Shown: in pieces, positions 53,345-62,460 of the stretch
Position numbering within the stretch: the stretch's first letter is position 1
Layout: each line of letters starts with the position of its first letter
Assembly: GCF_004762095.1 (NCBI RefSeq)
Contig: NZ_SIJH01000005.1
Location: 62,001-126,000 of the forward strand
Origin: Tabrizicola caldifontis
GTDB lineage: Bacteria; Pseudomonadota; Alphaproteobacteria; Rhodobacterales; Rhodobacteraceae
DNA length: 64,000 nucleotides
Direction of reading: 5' to 3'
The notes under the pieces: generated by a model
Seen by the model: the letters and a program-made list of their open reading frames with translations, nothing else
Told to the model about the DNA's origin: nothing
Database searches by the model: none
Translations under genes and position numbers: made by a program

Positions 53345-54220
53345 ATGCGGACCATCACCCGACCGATCGCAGTGATTCTGTGTGCCGCAAGCCCCTGGGC
53401 GGCTTCTGCCGACGATTTCAGCTTCAAACGGATCAAGGTCGGTGACAGCCAGCCCGGCAAGCGCATCACCGTTCAGATCGACCCGGAAGAACAGGCCCGC
53501 TATCTGGCTGCCCTGCCGAAGGTCGATCCGCGCCCCATTCGTGACCGGTCACAGGACAGGCCCGCCGCCGCGCCTGCCGCACCATCGGGGCCGGCGCCGA
53601 AGTCATCCTATGCGTGGTTCTGGGAAAAGGTTCCGGCCGGCATCAACGAGGTGCGCGGCCGCTATGACCTGGCGCTTGCCGCGCTGACGCAGGGCCCGGG
53701 CGGCGAAACCGTGCGCGCGCCACGGATGCAGCACCTGCAGGACATCGCCGACAGGTATGGCAAGGATATCCTGCTGGCCACGGTCGGCACCGATGTCTCG
53801 CCGGCGCTGGTGCTGGCTGTGATCGGCATCGAAAGCGCCGGGCGGCCGGATGCGGTCAGCCATGCAGGGGCTGTCGGCCTGATGCAGCTGATCCCGGCCA
53901 CAGCCAGGCGGTTCGGCGTGACCGATTCGACGGACCCCGTCCAGAACATCAAGGGCGGGGTGGCCTATCTGAGCTGGTTGCTGAAAGAGTTCGACAACGA
54001 TCCGCTGATGGTTCTGGCCGCCTACAATGCGGGTGAGGGGGCGGTCCGGGCGAACCAGGGCGTGCCGCCCTATGCCGAGACGCGCGACTATGTGCCCAAG
54101 GTGCTGGCCGCCTGGCAGGTGGCCCAGGGTCTGTGCCTGACGCCACCGCAGCTGGTGACTGACCCCTGCGTGTTCCGGGTTATCTCGACGCGCGGCGAGG
54201 ACGCGCGCGGGGCAGGGTGA
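53345..54220 (+). CDS. Lytic transglycosylase (SLT domain)
   Basis: A 291-residue periplasmic enzyme that cleaves peptidoglycan. Signal peptide MRTITRPIAVILCAASPWAASA, a Pro/Ala-rich linker (about 75-95) and the SLT domain from about residue 160. The catalytic Glu is in IGIESAG, followed by GAVGLMQLIPATARRFG and AAYNAGEGAV, the family motifs. The ATG at 53345 is chosen because it alone gives a clean signal peptide; the longer frame from 53267 would bury it. It is divergent from the pilin gene, so it may open the wall for the Tad machine; this is inference from position. Confidence 0.9.
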   Translation: MRTITRPIAVILCAASPWAASADDFSFKRIKVGDSQPGKRITVQIDPEEQARYLAALPKVDPRPIRDRSQDRPAAAPAAPSGPAPKSSYAWFWEKVPAGINEVRGRYDLALAALTQGPGGETVRAPRMQHLQDIADRYGKDILLATVGTDVSPALVLAVIGIESAGRPDAVSHAGAVGLMQLIPATARRFGVTDSTDPVQNIKGGVAYLSWLLKEFDNDPLMVLAAYNAGEGAVRANQGVPPYAETRDYVPKVLAAWQVAQGLCLTPPQLVTDPCVFRVISTRGEDARGAG

Positions 54221-54437
54221 CACTGCCATGAACGCCGCCGCACCCGCAGTCGCGTGCGTCGGCCGGACGTGCACCCGCAGGACGGCAGACCCGCACAAGC
54301 AAGCATCGGGCAAGGCCTGCGGTCGGCCAACTTCTGCGCTGCCCAGGTGACGTAGCCTGTCGGCCCCGTCACGCCACCTGCCATTCGGCGCGGGCAGATC
54401 ACGGGGCGCGACGTGCGATAGCCCCGTGGCCTGATGC

Positions 54438-55079
54438 TCAGTCAACGATCGTGGCTTCGGTCGCGGCGCGCAGTTCTGCCTCGGTGACGCCGGGGGCCAG
54501 TTCCACGATGTGCAGGCCCTTGTGGCCAACGTCGAGCACGCCCAGGTTGGTGATGATCCGATCCACCACCCCTTTGCCGGTCAGCGGCAGTGTGCATTCC
54601 CGCAGAACCTTCGATTCGCCGTGCTTCGAGGTGTGGTCCATTACTACCACAACCCGTCCCACGCCTGCGACCAGGTCCATCGCGCCGCCCATGCCCTTGA
54701 CCAGCTTGCCAGGGATCATCCAGTTCGCCAGGTCGCCCTGTTCGCTGACCTCCATGCCGCCCAGGATGGCCATGGCGATCTTGCCGCCGCGGATCATGGC
54801 AAAGCTTGTCGCCGAATCGAAATAGGCGGTCTGCGGCAGTTCGGTGATCGTCTGTTTGCCCGCGTTGATCAGGTCGGGGTCTTCCTCGCCCTCATAGGGG
54901 AACGGGCCCATGCCCAGCATCCCGTTTTCCGATTGCAGGGTGACGTTCACGCCTTCGGGGATGTAGTTCGCCACCAGCGTCGGGATCCCGATGCCCAGGT
55001 TCACATACATCCCGTCGCGCAGCTCCTGCGCCGCGCGGGCCGCCATGCCGTTGCGGTCCCAGCCCTTTGCCTCGGTCAT
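54438..55079 (-). CDS. scoB: 3-oxoacid CoA-transferase subunit B
   Basis: A 213-residue beta subunit of succinyl-CoA:3-ketoacid CoA-transferase, which activates acetoacetate. The catalytic glutamate lies in [12 protein letters not shown] (about residue 51), the family active-site motif. [18 protein letters not shown] and [10 protein letters not shown] are typical blocks. The ATG at 55079 overlaps the subunit A stop (ATGA), so the subunits are translationally coupled; a GTG one codon earlier is possible. It ends 217 bases from the transglycosylase. Confidence 0.95.
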   Translation of the reverse strand: MTEAKGWDRNGMAARAAQELRDGMYVNLGIGIPTLVANYIPEGVNVTLQSENGMLGMGPFPYEGEEDPDLINAGKQTITELPQTAYFDSATSFAMIRGGKIAMAILGGMEVSEQGDLANWMIPGKLVKGMGGAMDLVAGVGRVVVVMDHTSKHGESKVLRECTLPLTGKGVVDRIITNLGVLDVGHKGLHIVELAPGVTEAELRAATEATIVD

Positions 55080-55783
55080 CACACTGCCTCCCGCTTGCGC
55101 ACAGTGCGCTGTTCGATCCGCTTCTCGTGCGGCCCCTGGATGATCCGGTGCACATAGATGCCGGGCAGATGCACGTGGTCCGGATCAATGCTTCCCAGGG
55201 GTACGATCTCTTCCACTTCGGCCACGCAGATCCTGCCGCAGGTGGCCGCCGGCACGTTGAAGTTCCGCGCGGTCTTGCGGAAGACCAGGTTGCCCGAGGG
55301 GTCTGCCTTCCACGCCTTCACGATCGACAGGTCGGCGACGATCCCCCGCTCGAGGATATAGGTCTTGCCGTCGAACTCCTTGTGCTCCTTGCCCTCGGCG
55401 ATCACCGTGCCTACGCCGGTCGGCGTGTAGAAGGCCGGAATTCCCGCACCACCCGCCCGCATCCGTTCGGCCAGCGTGCCCTGCGGGTTGAACTCCAGCT
55501 CCAGCTCGCCCGACAGATACTGGCGCATGAATTCCGCATTCTCGCCGACATAGGACGAGATCATCTTCTTAACCTGCCGCGTTTCCAGCAGCATCCCCAG
55601 GCCGAATCCGTCCACGCCGGCGTTGTTCGATGCAACCGTCAACCCCTTTACGCCGCTGTCACGGATCGCGGCGATCAGCAGTTCAGGGATGCCGCAGAGG
55701 CCGAAGCCGCCCGAGGCAATCAGCATGCCGTCGTGCAGCACGCCCTTCAGCGCCTCTGCGGCACTTGGGTAAACCTTGTTCAT
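55079..55783 (-). CDS. scoA: 3-oxoacid CoA-transferase subunit A
   Basis: A 234-residue alpha subunit. The CoA-binding [10 protein letters not shown] is near residue 25, and [26 protein letters not shown] and [11 protein letters not shown] are family blocks. With ScoB it moves CoA from succinyl-CoA to acetoacetate, a step in use of ketone bodies or poly-3-hydroxybutyrate turnover. GGAGAG precedes the ATG. The start is 107 bases from a divergent PAS-LuxR regulator gene with a palindrome between. Confidence 0.95.
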   Translation of the reverse strand: MNKVYPSAAEALKGVLHDGMLIASGGFGLCGIPELLIAAIRDSGVKGLTVASNNAGVDGFGLGMLLETRQVKKMISSYVGENAEFMRQYLSGELELEFNPQGTLAERMRAGGAGIPAFYTPTGVGTVIAEGKEHKEFDGKTYILERGIVADLSIVKAWKADPSGNLVFRKTARNFNVPAATCGRICVAEVEEIVPLGSIDPDHVHLPGIYVHRIIQGPHEKRIEQRTVRKREAV

Positions 55784-55863
55784 CTTGCTCTCCCCTCCGG
55801 CGGGCGACCCGCCGGTCGCTGCCGATCCTGAAAGATTGCGCCCCGCGTCACCATCCGTAAGAA

Positions 55864-55881
55864 TACGTAGTCCCCTACGTA
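55864..55881. promoter_or_regulatory. Palindromic operator TACGTAG-TCCC-CTACGTA
   Basis: A perfect inverted repeat with 7-base arms and a 4-base centre lies 9 bases before the PAS-LuxR ATG and 80 bases before scoA. Each arm also contains the self-complementary TACGTA. Its place suggests control of both divergent genes by the LuxR-type protein, an inference. Confidence 0.65.
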
Positions 55882-55890
55882 GGCCCGTCC

Positions 55891-56445
55891 ATGGACCCAG
55901 AACGCCTTGCCTTCCGCCACGCCCCTGACGCGACCCTTATCCTGGCCGACCGGGTGATCCTGCGGGCCTCGCTGCGGGTCGAGCCGGTGTTCGGCTGGCG
56001 CCCGGCCGAGCTGGAGGGCCAGTCGATCCGCATCCTCTACCCGGGCCAGACTGATTACGAGGTGATCGGCGATCGTGCCCGCCGCGCCATGCGCGAGACC
56101 GAAGTCTATCGTGACGAGCGCTTCATGCGCCGGAAGGACGGGCAGGTCGTCTGGATGGAGGGCCGCGGCACCGCGCTTGATCGCGACGATCCGCAGCGCC
56201 TGGCGATCTGGACCTACCGGCCGCTGGAAGCCGAGGGTCCGGCCGGCGCCCTGACGCCCACCGAACGGCGCATCGCGCGTTATCTGGTCAACGGCTTCAC
56301 CTCGAAGGAAATCGCCCAGGCGCTGGGCTCTTCGCCCCGCACCGTCGAGGTTCATCGCGCCAACATGATCCGCAAGATGCAGGTCAGGAACAGCTTCGAA
56401 CTTGTCAGCCGCCTGCTGGCCGCCCCCGGCGCGGTCGAGGGCTGA
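55891..56445 (+). CDS. PAS-LuxR transcription regulator
   Basis: A 184-residue regulator. Residues about 10-110 form a PAS-like sensor domain ([38 protein letters not shown]). From about 120 a LuxR/FixJ helix-turn-helix follows ([40 protein letters not shown]). No phospho-acceptor receiver domain is present. It is divergent from scoAB with a palindrome in between, so it probably regulates ketone-body or acyl-CoA metabolism and itself. The ligand is unknown. Confidence 0.87.
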   Translation: MDPERLAFRHAPDATLILADRVILRASLRVEPVFGWRPAELEGQSIRILYPGQTDYEVIGDRARRAMRETEVYRDERFMRRKDGQVVWMEGRGTALDRDDPQRLAIWTYRPLEAEGPAGALTPTERRIARYLVNGFTSKEIAQALGSSPRTVEVHRANMIRKMQVRNSFELVSRLLAAPGAVEG

Positions 56446-56557
56446 AGGCCCGGCTTCGCCCTTTCCAGGATTTCCCCGCCCCGGGGCCGCCCGATCCGGT
56501 TGCACGCGCCGATCAAGACACCGCTTTGCGCTGAACCCGCCCCCTGGACCGGTGCGG

Positions 56558-57571
56558 TCAGGCGCACAGCCAGCGGTTCAGGAAGGCCGTGGCATTGTGC
56601 TGGATGTAATCGATCTGCACCTTGTCGTCCCCGTCGCCCTTCACGAACTGACCCTCGCCATACCATTCCATCTGCAGGGCCAGGTTCTCGTCGGCGGCCG
56701 CCAGCGCCGCCTGGCGCAGGTCCGGGGCAAAGCGTCCTGGCCAGCGGTCGCAAAGCAGGACGAACTGCGTCAGCGCCTCGGCGCGGCAGGCGATGGGGGT
56801 GGACTGGCGCCGCTTGCGACAGGTGACATCGTCAAGGATTGCACCGATCAGATCGGTCAGATAGCCGATGAGCCGCTCTTCGCCGATCAGGCCACGCTCG
56901 GCTGCCTCGCAGGCGGCATAGGCCATCCAGTGGCTCTGCTCGGCCACGCCGTAGCGTCTTGAGATCAAGGCCTCGGCCGCGGCAACCGCGCCGGCGTCGG
57001 CCGTGCCGGTCGTGAACAGTCCGAACAGCAATTCGCCCGTGTAATACCCGCTGCGGAAGGGTAGCACGGTGCCATCCTCGAACTGCCGTTTGTGCAAGAA
57101 GTCCGTCCCTTCGCGTTGCGCGTTCCCGTAGGCGGCCAGCGCGGCGATCGTGTCGTCCGGCGCATCTGGCGTCGCGCCGGTCAGCCCTGCGCGCCGCGCT
57201 TCGGCCAGCATGACCAGGGCCAGTCCGACGCCCCCGGTCTTCACGGCCCCTTTCGTCACCAGTGCCAGCGTCTGGCCTGGCAGCCAGGACGGTCGGTCGA
57301 ACCTGCCTGCGGCATGGCGCACCGCCCGGACCAGCGCCTGCCGGTCGCCCTCGGTCAGGTGCAGCCCCAGGTCGTTGATCGCCCGCAGCATGAACCACAG
57401 CGTCCCGCAATGCCGCAGCATGTTGTAGCCGTCGAGCGGCCGGTCGGGCGCACCGAACGGATGGGCATAGACGAACCTGCCGTTCGGCTGGATCAGGCGA
57501 AGAAGATGCGCAAGGCTCGCCTCCACGATCCGGCGCAGGTCGTCTTGCGGCAGGGATTCGGATCGGGCCAT
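56558..57571 (-). CDS. Putative alpha/alpha-toroid protein, unknown function
   Basis: A 337-residue cytosolic protein of repeated helix pairs. Aromatic and Gly-rich turns (RFVYAHPFGAPD, NMLRHCGTLWFML, VGLALVMLAEA, YYTGELLFGLF, DYIQHNATAFLNRWL) resemble the six-hairpin/alpha-toroid fold of terpene cyclases and sugar-processing enzymes. I cannot name a family. GGGAGG precedes the ATG at 57571. It stands alone between the PAS-LuxR gene and tRNA-Leu. A sugar-modifying or sugar-binding role is a guess. Confidence 0.6.
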   Translation of the reverse strand: MARSESLPQDDLRRIVEASLAHLLRLIQPNGRFVYAHPFGAPDRPLDGYNMLRHCGTLWFMLRAINDLGLHLTEGDRQALVRAVRHAAGRFDRPSWLPGQTLALVTKGAVKTGGVGLALVMLAEARRAGLTGATPDAPDDTIAALAAYGNAQREGTDFLHKRQFEDGTVLPFRSGYYTGELLFGLFTTGTADAGAVAAAEALISRRYGVAEQSHWMAYAACEAAERGLIGEERLIGYLTDLIGAILDDVTCRKRRQSTPIACRAEALTQFVLLCDRWPGRFAPDLRQAALAAADENLALQMEWYGEGQFVKGDGDDKVQIDYIQHNATAFLNRWLCA

Positions 57572-57671
57572 GGGGCATACCTCCCGGGGCCGACCGTAAC
57601 CTTCCGGGAGCCCCTGTCAAATCCGGGGCTTTCCGGGGCCGACGAAATCGTTATGGTGCGTGCGTTCTGCT

Positions 57672-57757
57672 GCCCGTGTGGTGGAACGGTAGACACAGGG
57701 GACTTAAAATCCCTCGGCTGCAAGGCCATGCCGGTTCAAATCCGGCCGCGGGCACCA
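57672..57757 (+). tRNA. tRNA-Leu (anticodon TAA)
   Basis: An 86-base tRNA with CCA encoded. Acceptor GCCCGTG pairs with CGCGGGC, the anticodon loop CTTAAAA gives TAA at 57705-57707, the variable arm is long as in class II tRNAs (CTCGGCTGCAAGGCCAT), and the T loop is TTCAAAT between GCCGG and CCGGC. The following bases start the gap before the glutathione transferase stop. Confidence 0.97.
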
Positions 57758-57791
57758 GAGCCACCAGCATGCCGTGGGCTGCCGGCGCGCG

Positions 57792-58451
57792 TCAAGCCGG
57801 TTCGGCCATCCGCGCGGCCCACATGCGTTGGAACGCCGGGCGCACCTGGCAGGCCTTGAGCCAGGACTCGACCGCTGGGAATTCGCCGATCAGCGCCGGA
57901 TGTGCCTGGGCGTAACGCAGGCATTCGGCAAGGTTCAGGTCGGCCACGGTAAACCGGCCGCCAACCAGATGGCCATGAGCCTTCAGGTGGGTCTCAAGCC
58001 GTTGCAACGGCCGACGCAGCCTTTCGGCGGCGATGGCGATGGCGGCCTGCCCCTCGGGGGTTCCATCGCCGCCGGCGTTGGTGACCAGCATGATCTCCAG
58101 CGCCGGGGCCTCGATCGCCGTGACTGCCAGCAGCGTCCACTGGTCGATCAGCGCCGCCTCGGCCGCGTCTTGCGGGCCAAGGGCGCCCCCCCGCGTGCGG
58201 GCGATGTGATTGGTGATGGCAAGGCTTTCGGTCAGCACGAGGCCATCCTCGACGAAAGCCGGGATCTGACCCAGCGGGTTGACCCTCAGGAACTCGGGCG
58301 AGGCCGTATTCAGCGGCGCATCCGGCGCGCTGGCCTGAGGCAGGCGGTAGGCCTGGATCACCGGAACATGGATGAAAGGCAGATCCAGTTCGTACAGCAA
58401 CCAGATCGGCCGCGAGGCCCGGCTGCGGAAGACGCCGTAAAGGGTGATCAT
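57792..58451 (-). CDS. Glutathione S-transferase-like protein
   Basis: A 219-residue cytosolic GST. The N-terminal thioredoxin-like domain starts MITLYGVFRSRASRP, with the cis-Pro/Ser block NPLGQIPAFVEDG and LTESLAI (glutathione gamma-Glu contact). The C-terminal helical domain contains FTVADLNLAECLRY, the N-capping box. Catalytic Ser, Tyr or Cys is not certain; Ser11 is a candidate. CAGGAG precedes the ATG at 58451. The substrate is unknown. It is divergent from the LuxR-hydrolase gene by 112 bases. Confidence 0.87.
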   Translation of the reverse strand: MITLYGVFRSRASRPIWLLYELDLPFIHVPVIQAYRLPQASAPDAPLNTASPEFLRVNPLGQIPAFVEDGLVLTESLAITNHIARTRGGALGPQDAAEAALIDQWTLLAVTAIEAPALEIMLVTNAGGDGTPEGQAAIAIAAERLRRPLQRLETHLKAHGHLVGGRFTVADLNLAECLRYAQAHPALIGEFPAVESWLKACQVRPAFQRMWAARMAEPA

Positions 58452-58563
58452 CAAGGACTCCTGTTGTGACGGGGCAAGCCTATGCCGTCGTGCCGCCCCG
58501 AAAAAGGGGCCTGCGATCATCCGGTGTCTTGATGAATTCATGCAAAGGCCTAAGGACTCGGAT

Positions 58564-60315
58564 ATGACCGAGTCCAGGCCATCGACGAACGTAGCCATCC
58601 TTGCCGATCGCGACCACCGGGCCGAGATCGTCGAGCGGCTTTACGATGTCGCGATGGACCCGATCCGGTTGGAGGAACTGCTCGAGGTCTGGGAAGACCG
58701 TGCCGCGCCCCTGCGTGACAGTGCGATCCCGCTGGAGGATCCGGAGATCGAGGCGCATCTTCAGCGTGCGACTGTGTTTCTTGACCGCTACGAGGCCGTT
58801 CAGGAAGCTGCCGGCAAGCCTTCGGTCCTGGCCGACATTCCGCGATCTGCGGCCTTCATCAGCGATGGCGGCGCCACGATCCACGCCTGCAATCGCCCCG
58901 CCGAGGTGGCCTTCGGCATCTCCGAGGGTGGAGCCTTCGCGGCCCTGCCCTTCGACGAGGAGGACAGGGAACTGCTGAAGGGTGTGATTCGCCGGGTTGC
59001 GGCCCGCAAGGCGGAAAAGGTTGTCACGCTGCGCATCCGTTCGACCGTGACCGGCAGTCCGGTGATCCTTCGTGTCAGCCCGGTCGAGGCCGGTGCGGCG
59101 CGACCCCTTGCGCTGGTCGTCTCGACGGAACTCGTCTGGCCCGAGGGTTTCGAAACCACGGTGCAGGAGGCCTTCGGTCTGACTACGGCCGAGGTCGAGA
59201 TCGTGCGCGGCGTGACGCTGGGCCTGCCCCTGCGCGACATCGCCGAAGCGCGGGGCAGGTCTCTGGAAACGGTGCGCACGCAGGTCCGTTCGGTCCTCGC
59301 CAAGACCGAAACGCACAGCCAGTCCGAACTGGTACGGGTGGTGCTGGGGTTGATGGATGTGGCGCTGATCCCGACCGGGGGCGAATCGTTCGGCGGCCCC
59401 CGTGGCATGCTGGAACAAAGGCCCTTCAGGGAAATCCGGGGGCCGGACGGGCGGCGGCTGACCTGGATCGAATTCGGCGACCCGCGCGGTCGGCCTGTTC
59501 TCTACATGCATCTCGACTTCGGACTGACCCGCTGGCCTGCGCCAGCCGAACGGGCGGCTGCGGCGCGGGGGCTGCGGGTGATCGTGCCGGTCCGTCAGGG
59601 CTATGGCCGGACCGAACCCTTGCCCAAGGGCGCCGATCACCTGGAAGGCGTCACGCGCGACTATGCCGCGATCCTGGATCATCTGCAGGTGACGGGCGCG
59701 GTGGCGATCCCGCTGGGCGCCGACCTGCGCTTTGCCCTGAACCTGTCGCTGAAACGGCCCGACCTCGTGCGCGGGATCGTGGGTGCGGCATGCCAGCTGC
59801 CGATCCGTTCGGCCAGCCAGTACGAAAGGATGGACAAGTGGCAGCGCTTCATCCTGGCCAACGCCCGCCATGCCCCGAAGGTGTTGCCCTTTCTGGTGCA
59901 GGCGGGGTTTTCGCTGGCCCGGCGTCTTGGGAAAGAGGCCTTCTTCCGCCAGGTCAACGGCGGCAGCCAGGCTGATACGGAGACTTTCTCGCGCCCCGAT
60001 GTGCGGGTGGCCGTACTAGAGGGATCGGACGTGTGCATGACCCGCACCTGGTCGGCCCATGCCGCCTTCACCGCCGAATGCCTCGGGTCGGAACGCGACT
60101 GGTCGGCGCTGGTCCGCATGGCAAGGGTTCCGGTCCTGCTGTTGCAGGGCGACCAGGATCCGCAGTCGCCCGTCCAGACCATCCGCGAACTGGCCGCCGA
60201 ATATCCGCATCTCGACATCCGCTTCCTGCCAGGAACCGGACAACTGTTGTTCTTTGCCGAATGGCCCCAGGTTCTTGATGCGGTTGAGGCCATGTTCTGC
60301 ACCCGGCAAGACTGA
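58564..60315 (+). CDS. LuxR-type regulator fused to a degenerate alpha/beta-hydrolase
   Basis: A 583-residue fusion. Residues about 95-200 look PAS-like (SAAFISDGGATIHACNRPAE). A LuxR helix-turn-helix follows at about 204-265 (LTTAEVEIVRG, ARGRSLETVRTQVRSVLA). The last 300 residues are an alpha/beta-hydrolase fold. Its nucleophile elbow reads GADLR (Asp387 in place of Ser), the acid is kept (LQGDQDPQSP, Asp532), but the usual catalytic His is Gln560 (GTGQLLFF). The oxyanion-region HG is also missing (MHLDFG). I infer a non-catalytic ligand sensor that controls DNA binding, although an unusual catalytic mechanism cannot be excluded. The start may be 58564 or the ATG at 58540. Target genes are unknown; the divergent GST gene is a candidate. 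Confidence 0.8.
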   Translation: MTESRPSTNVAILADRDHRAEIVERLYDVAMDPIRLEELLEVWEDRAAPLRDSAIPLEDPEIEAHLQRATVFLDRYEAVQEAAGKPSVLADIPRSAAFISDGGATIHACNRPAEVAFGISEGGAFAALPFDEEDRELLKGVIRRVAARKAEKVVTLRIRSTVTGSPVILRVSPVEAGAARPLALVVSTELVWPEGFETTVQEAFGLTTAEVEIVRGVTLGLPLRDIAEARGRSLETVRTQVRSVLAKTETHSQSELVRVVLGLMDVALIPTGGESFGGPRGMLEQRPFREIRGPDGRRLTWIEFGDPRGRPVLYMHLDFGLTRWPAPAERAAAARGLRVIVPVRQGYGRTEPLPKGADHLEGVTRDYAAILDHLQVTGAVAIPLGADLRFALNLSLKRPDLVRGIVGAACQLPIRSASQYERMDKWQRFILANARHAPKVLPFLVQAGFSLARRLGKEAFFRQVNGGSQADTETFSRPDVRVAVLEGSDVCMTRTWSAHAAFTAECLGSERDWSALVRMARVPVLLLQGDQDPQSPVQTIRELAAEYPHLDIRFLPGTGQLLFFAEWPQVLDAVEAMFCTRQD

Positions 60316-60430
60316 AGGTCGCCGCGGACTTACCGCAGTTGGGGTATGTGGCCAGATCCCGGCTCTGGTATCGAAAAAGTGTCCGCAGCGAATTGGCGGC
60401 AAGGCTTTTCAGACATGCATTTTCATGATC

Positions 60431-60493
60431 CGGGGCGGCGGGAACTGGACCCTCGCCGCCCCGTTCCTTTTTGGCGCCGCCCCGTTCCTTTTT
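60431..60493 (+). terminator. Terminator with tandemly duplicated 3' arm and T tract
   Basis: CGGGGCGGCG (60431-60440) pairs perfectly with CGCCGCCCCG (60454-60463), followed by TTCCTTTTT. The 19-base block CGCCGCCCCGTTCCTTTTT is repeated at 60475-60493, giving a second possible 3' arm. It lies 115 bases after the regulator stop. Confidence 0.75.
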
Positions 60494-60596
60494 AGGCGGT
60501 GAAGATTTGGCCGATTGATCCGCATCAAGGCAAAGATCACGGTTTTGTGTCAATATCTCAAAAAAAGGTGAGACATGAACCGGAGGTATCAGCCGC

Positions 60597-61547
60597 ATGG
60601 ATGACAGCCAAAGCATTGAAGCGATGACATCGGCGCCCATGGTCGAACCGAACGCGAAGCCGGTCGATGAAAAGCCGGGTCCGAAGAAATTTCCCGTGGC
60701 CGCCACGCCCTTGCACCAGGCGTTCGAAAGCGGTCGCTATCCGTACGCGCGCCTCATGGGCCGTGCGCCATACGAGGCTGAAAAGGCCCGGCTGCAGGCG
60801 GAACTTCTGAAGGTGCAGATCTGGGCGCAGGAGACCGGGCAGAAGTTCGTGATCCTGATGGAGGGGCGCGACGCGGCCGGGAAGGGTGGTACGATCAAGC
60901 GGTTCATGGAACATCTGAACCCGCGCTATGCCCGTGTCTGTGCGCTGACCAAGCCTTCGGATGTGGAAAAGGGGCAATGGTTCTTTCAGCGCTATATCGC
61001 GCATCTGCCCACCGCCGGCGAAATGGTGTTCTACGACCGCAGCTGGTACAATCGCGCCGGCGTGGAGCGGGTTATGGGGTTCTGCACGCCGACCGAATAC
61101 CTGGAATTCATGCGTCAGGCGCCCGAGTTCGAGCGAATGCTGGTCCGCTCTGGCATCCGGCTTTACAAGTACTGGTTCAGTGTCACCCGCGAGGAACAGC
61201 GCGCCCGCTTCAAGGCGCGGGAAACCGACCCGTTGAAGATGTGGAAGCTTTCGCCCATTGACAAAGCATCGCTCGACCGGTTGGATGATTATACTGAAGC
61301 CAAGGAGGCGATGTTCTTCTACACCGATACCGCCGATGCGCCCTGGGTCATCGTAAAGTCGAACGACAAGAAACGTGCACGGCTGAACTGCATGAAGCAT
61401 TTCCTGTCCACGATCGACTATCCGAACAAGGACCACGCGGTGGTGGGCCAGCCCGACCCGCTGATCGTGGGACGGGCGGCGCAGGTGATCGGCACAGGGC
61501 CGGGCATCTATGATGCGGCCACCCACCCGGCGATGCAGCGCGGCTAG
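60597..61547 (+). CDS. ppk2: Polyphosphate kinase 2
   Basis: A 316-residue PPK2-family enzyme that uses polyphosphate to phosphorylate nucleotides (usually GDP or ADP). Walker A is GRDAAGKGG at 90-98, with the Walker B/lid region in VFYDRSWYNRAGVERV and the later KYWFSVTREEQRARF. It fits the one-domain class with an N-terminal extension of 35 residues. GGAGG lies upstream, at a long spacing (11 bases). It appears to be transcribed alone. Which nucleotide is favoured cannot be read from the sequence. Confidence 0.95.
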   Translation: MDDSQSIEAMTSAPMVEPNAKPVDEKPGPKKFPVAATPLHQAFESGRYPYARLMGRAPYEAEKARLQAELLKVQIWAQETGQKFVILMEGRDAAGKGGTIKRFMEHLNPRYARVCALTKPSDVEKGQWFFQRYIAHLPTAGEMVFYDRSWYNRAGVERVMGFCTPTEYLEFMRQAPEFERMLVRSGIRLYKYWFSVTREEQRARFKARETDPLKMWKLSPIDKASLDRLDDYTEAKEAMFFYTDTADAPWVIVKSNDKKRARLNCMKHFLSTIDYPNKDHAVVGQPDPLIVGRAAQVIGTGPGIYDAATHPAMQRG

Positions 61548-61904
61548 GGGCTGTCGGCACGCCTGGCATGCCGCGCGCATGCCTCTCAGACCCCGTTCCC
61601 CGACCGTCAGCCCCAGAGACGCGTCGTGGCGCGGATTGCCCGCGGGGGAAGATTCTTCTCTCGCGGGCTTTTCCCGGCCAGTCCAGCGCCAGTCGGCAAC
61701 CGGCGCTGGGCCCCTCGTATGCCAGCGGGGGGCCGCAAGGGCAATCGCGGCAGGCTGCAAGACGGGGTGCCGATTCGCCCCAACGGTCAACGCGCTGTCC
61801 CGACGACGCACAGAGAGGCAAGGAGAACTGGCGGAATAGGGCAAAAGGTGCGGTATCTTCGGCCCTTCCTGCCGATCCGGCGTATGTGGAACGCAGGACA
61901 AGGC
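61548..61904. other. Gap of 357 bases without a supportable gene
   Basis: Only antisense-looking short frames occur. The gap holds the ppk2 terminator and GC-rich sequence with no recognisable RNA or repeat. Confidence 0.5.
61638..61672 (+). terminator. Terminator downstream of ppk2
   Basis: GCCCGCG (61638-61644) pairs with CGCGGGC (61662-61668), then TTTT. The loop can partly pair. It stands 90 bases past ppk2. Confidence 0.7.
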
Positions 61905-62222
61905 CTAAAAGACGCCCACCACCTCGTACATAACCGGCTCGAACCCTTTGCAAAGCTCGTTGATCTTCCGGTTCCGTTCGCGCATCTCGTCCGTCCGCAG
62001 CATGGCCTGATAATCCGCACGGCTTCGCCATTGCGAATAGTTGCAGATCCGTGTCCGGGCGTCGTTCATGTGCAGCCCGGCGGCGATGAAGCCCGGCTGA
62101 CGGCTGATGCAGTCGCGATAGGCCGCCTCCAGCGCCTCGACCAGGTCGAAGGCGGTCGCGGGGGTGGTCTCGAAGGTGGTGATGACGGTTTGTCCTTGGA
62201 AATCCTTGACAATATGGGGCAT
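61905..62222 (-). CDS. Antibiotic-biosynthesis-monooxygenase-fold (ABM) protein
   Basis: A 105-residue dimeric alpha/beta-barrel-type protein. The fold is suggested by TVITTFETTPATAFDLVEALEAA, QPGFIAAGLHMNDARTRICNYSQW and the MLRTDEMRERNRKI block, typical of ABM proteins that act as small monooxygenases or haem/quinol-binding proteins. The substrate is unknown. The ATG at 62222 follows GGAGG. It is divergent from a small membrane-protein gene by 49 bases. Confidence 0.78.
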   Translation of the reverse strand: MPHIVKDFQGQTVITTFETTPATAFDLVEALEAAYRDCISRQPGFIAAGLHMNDARTRICNYSQWRSRADYQAMLRTDEMRERNRKINELCKGFEPVMYEVVGVF

Positions 62223-62271
62223 GTCGTCCTCCCTCTCTAGGGTCAGGATGCCACGGACCAAGGGCAAAGGC

Positions 62272-62460
62272 ATGAAGATTCTCGATCCCGAAGACCCGTT
62301 CTTTGCCCGGCCCTGGGTGCGTTGGGCCACTGTGATCCTGCCGACCGGCTGGGGGATTGTGGAGTTTGTGTGGATGCAGGCCCCCTTCTGGGGCGTGCTG
62401 TTCCTTGCCGCCGGGGCCTATGCCTTCTGGGCACTGATCCTGTCGCGCAAGGCCGACTGA
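62272..62460 (+). CDS. Small two-helix membrane protein, unknown function
   Basis: A 62-residue protein with about two membrane helices (WATVILPTGWGIVEFVWM and FWGVLFLAAGAYAFWALIL) and a short basic end (SRKAD). The ATG at 62272 (MKILDPEDPFF) has AAAGG upstream; an ATG at 62248 is less well supported. The family is not recognised, but proteins of this size and layout are common hypothetical genes in Rhodobacteraceae. It is directly convergent with the zinc-ribbon gene. Confidence 0.65.
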   Translation: MKILDPEDPFFARPWVRWATVILPTGWGIVEFVWMQAPFWGVLFLAAGAYAFWALILSRKAD

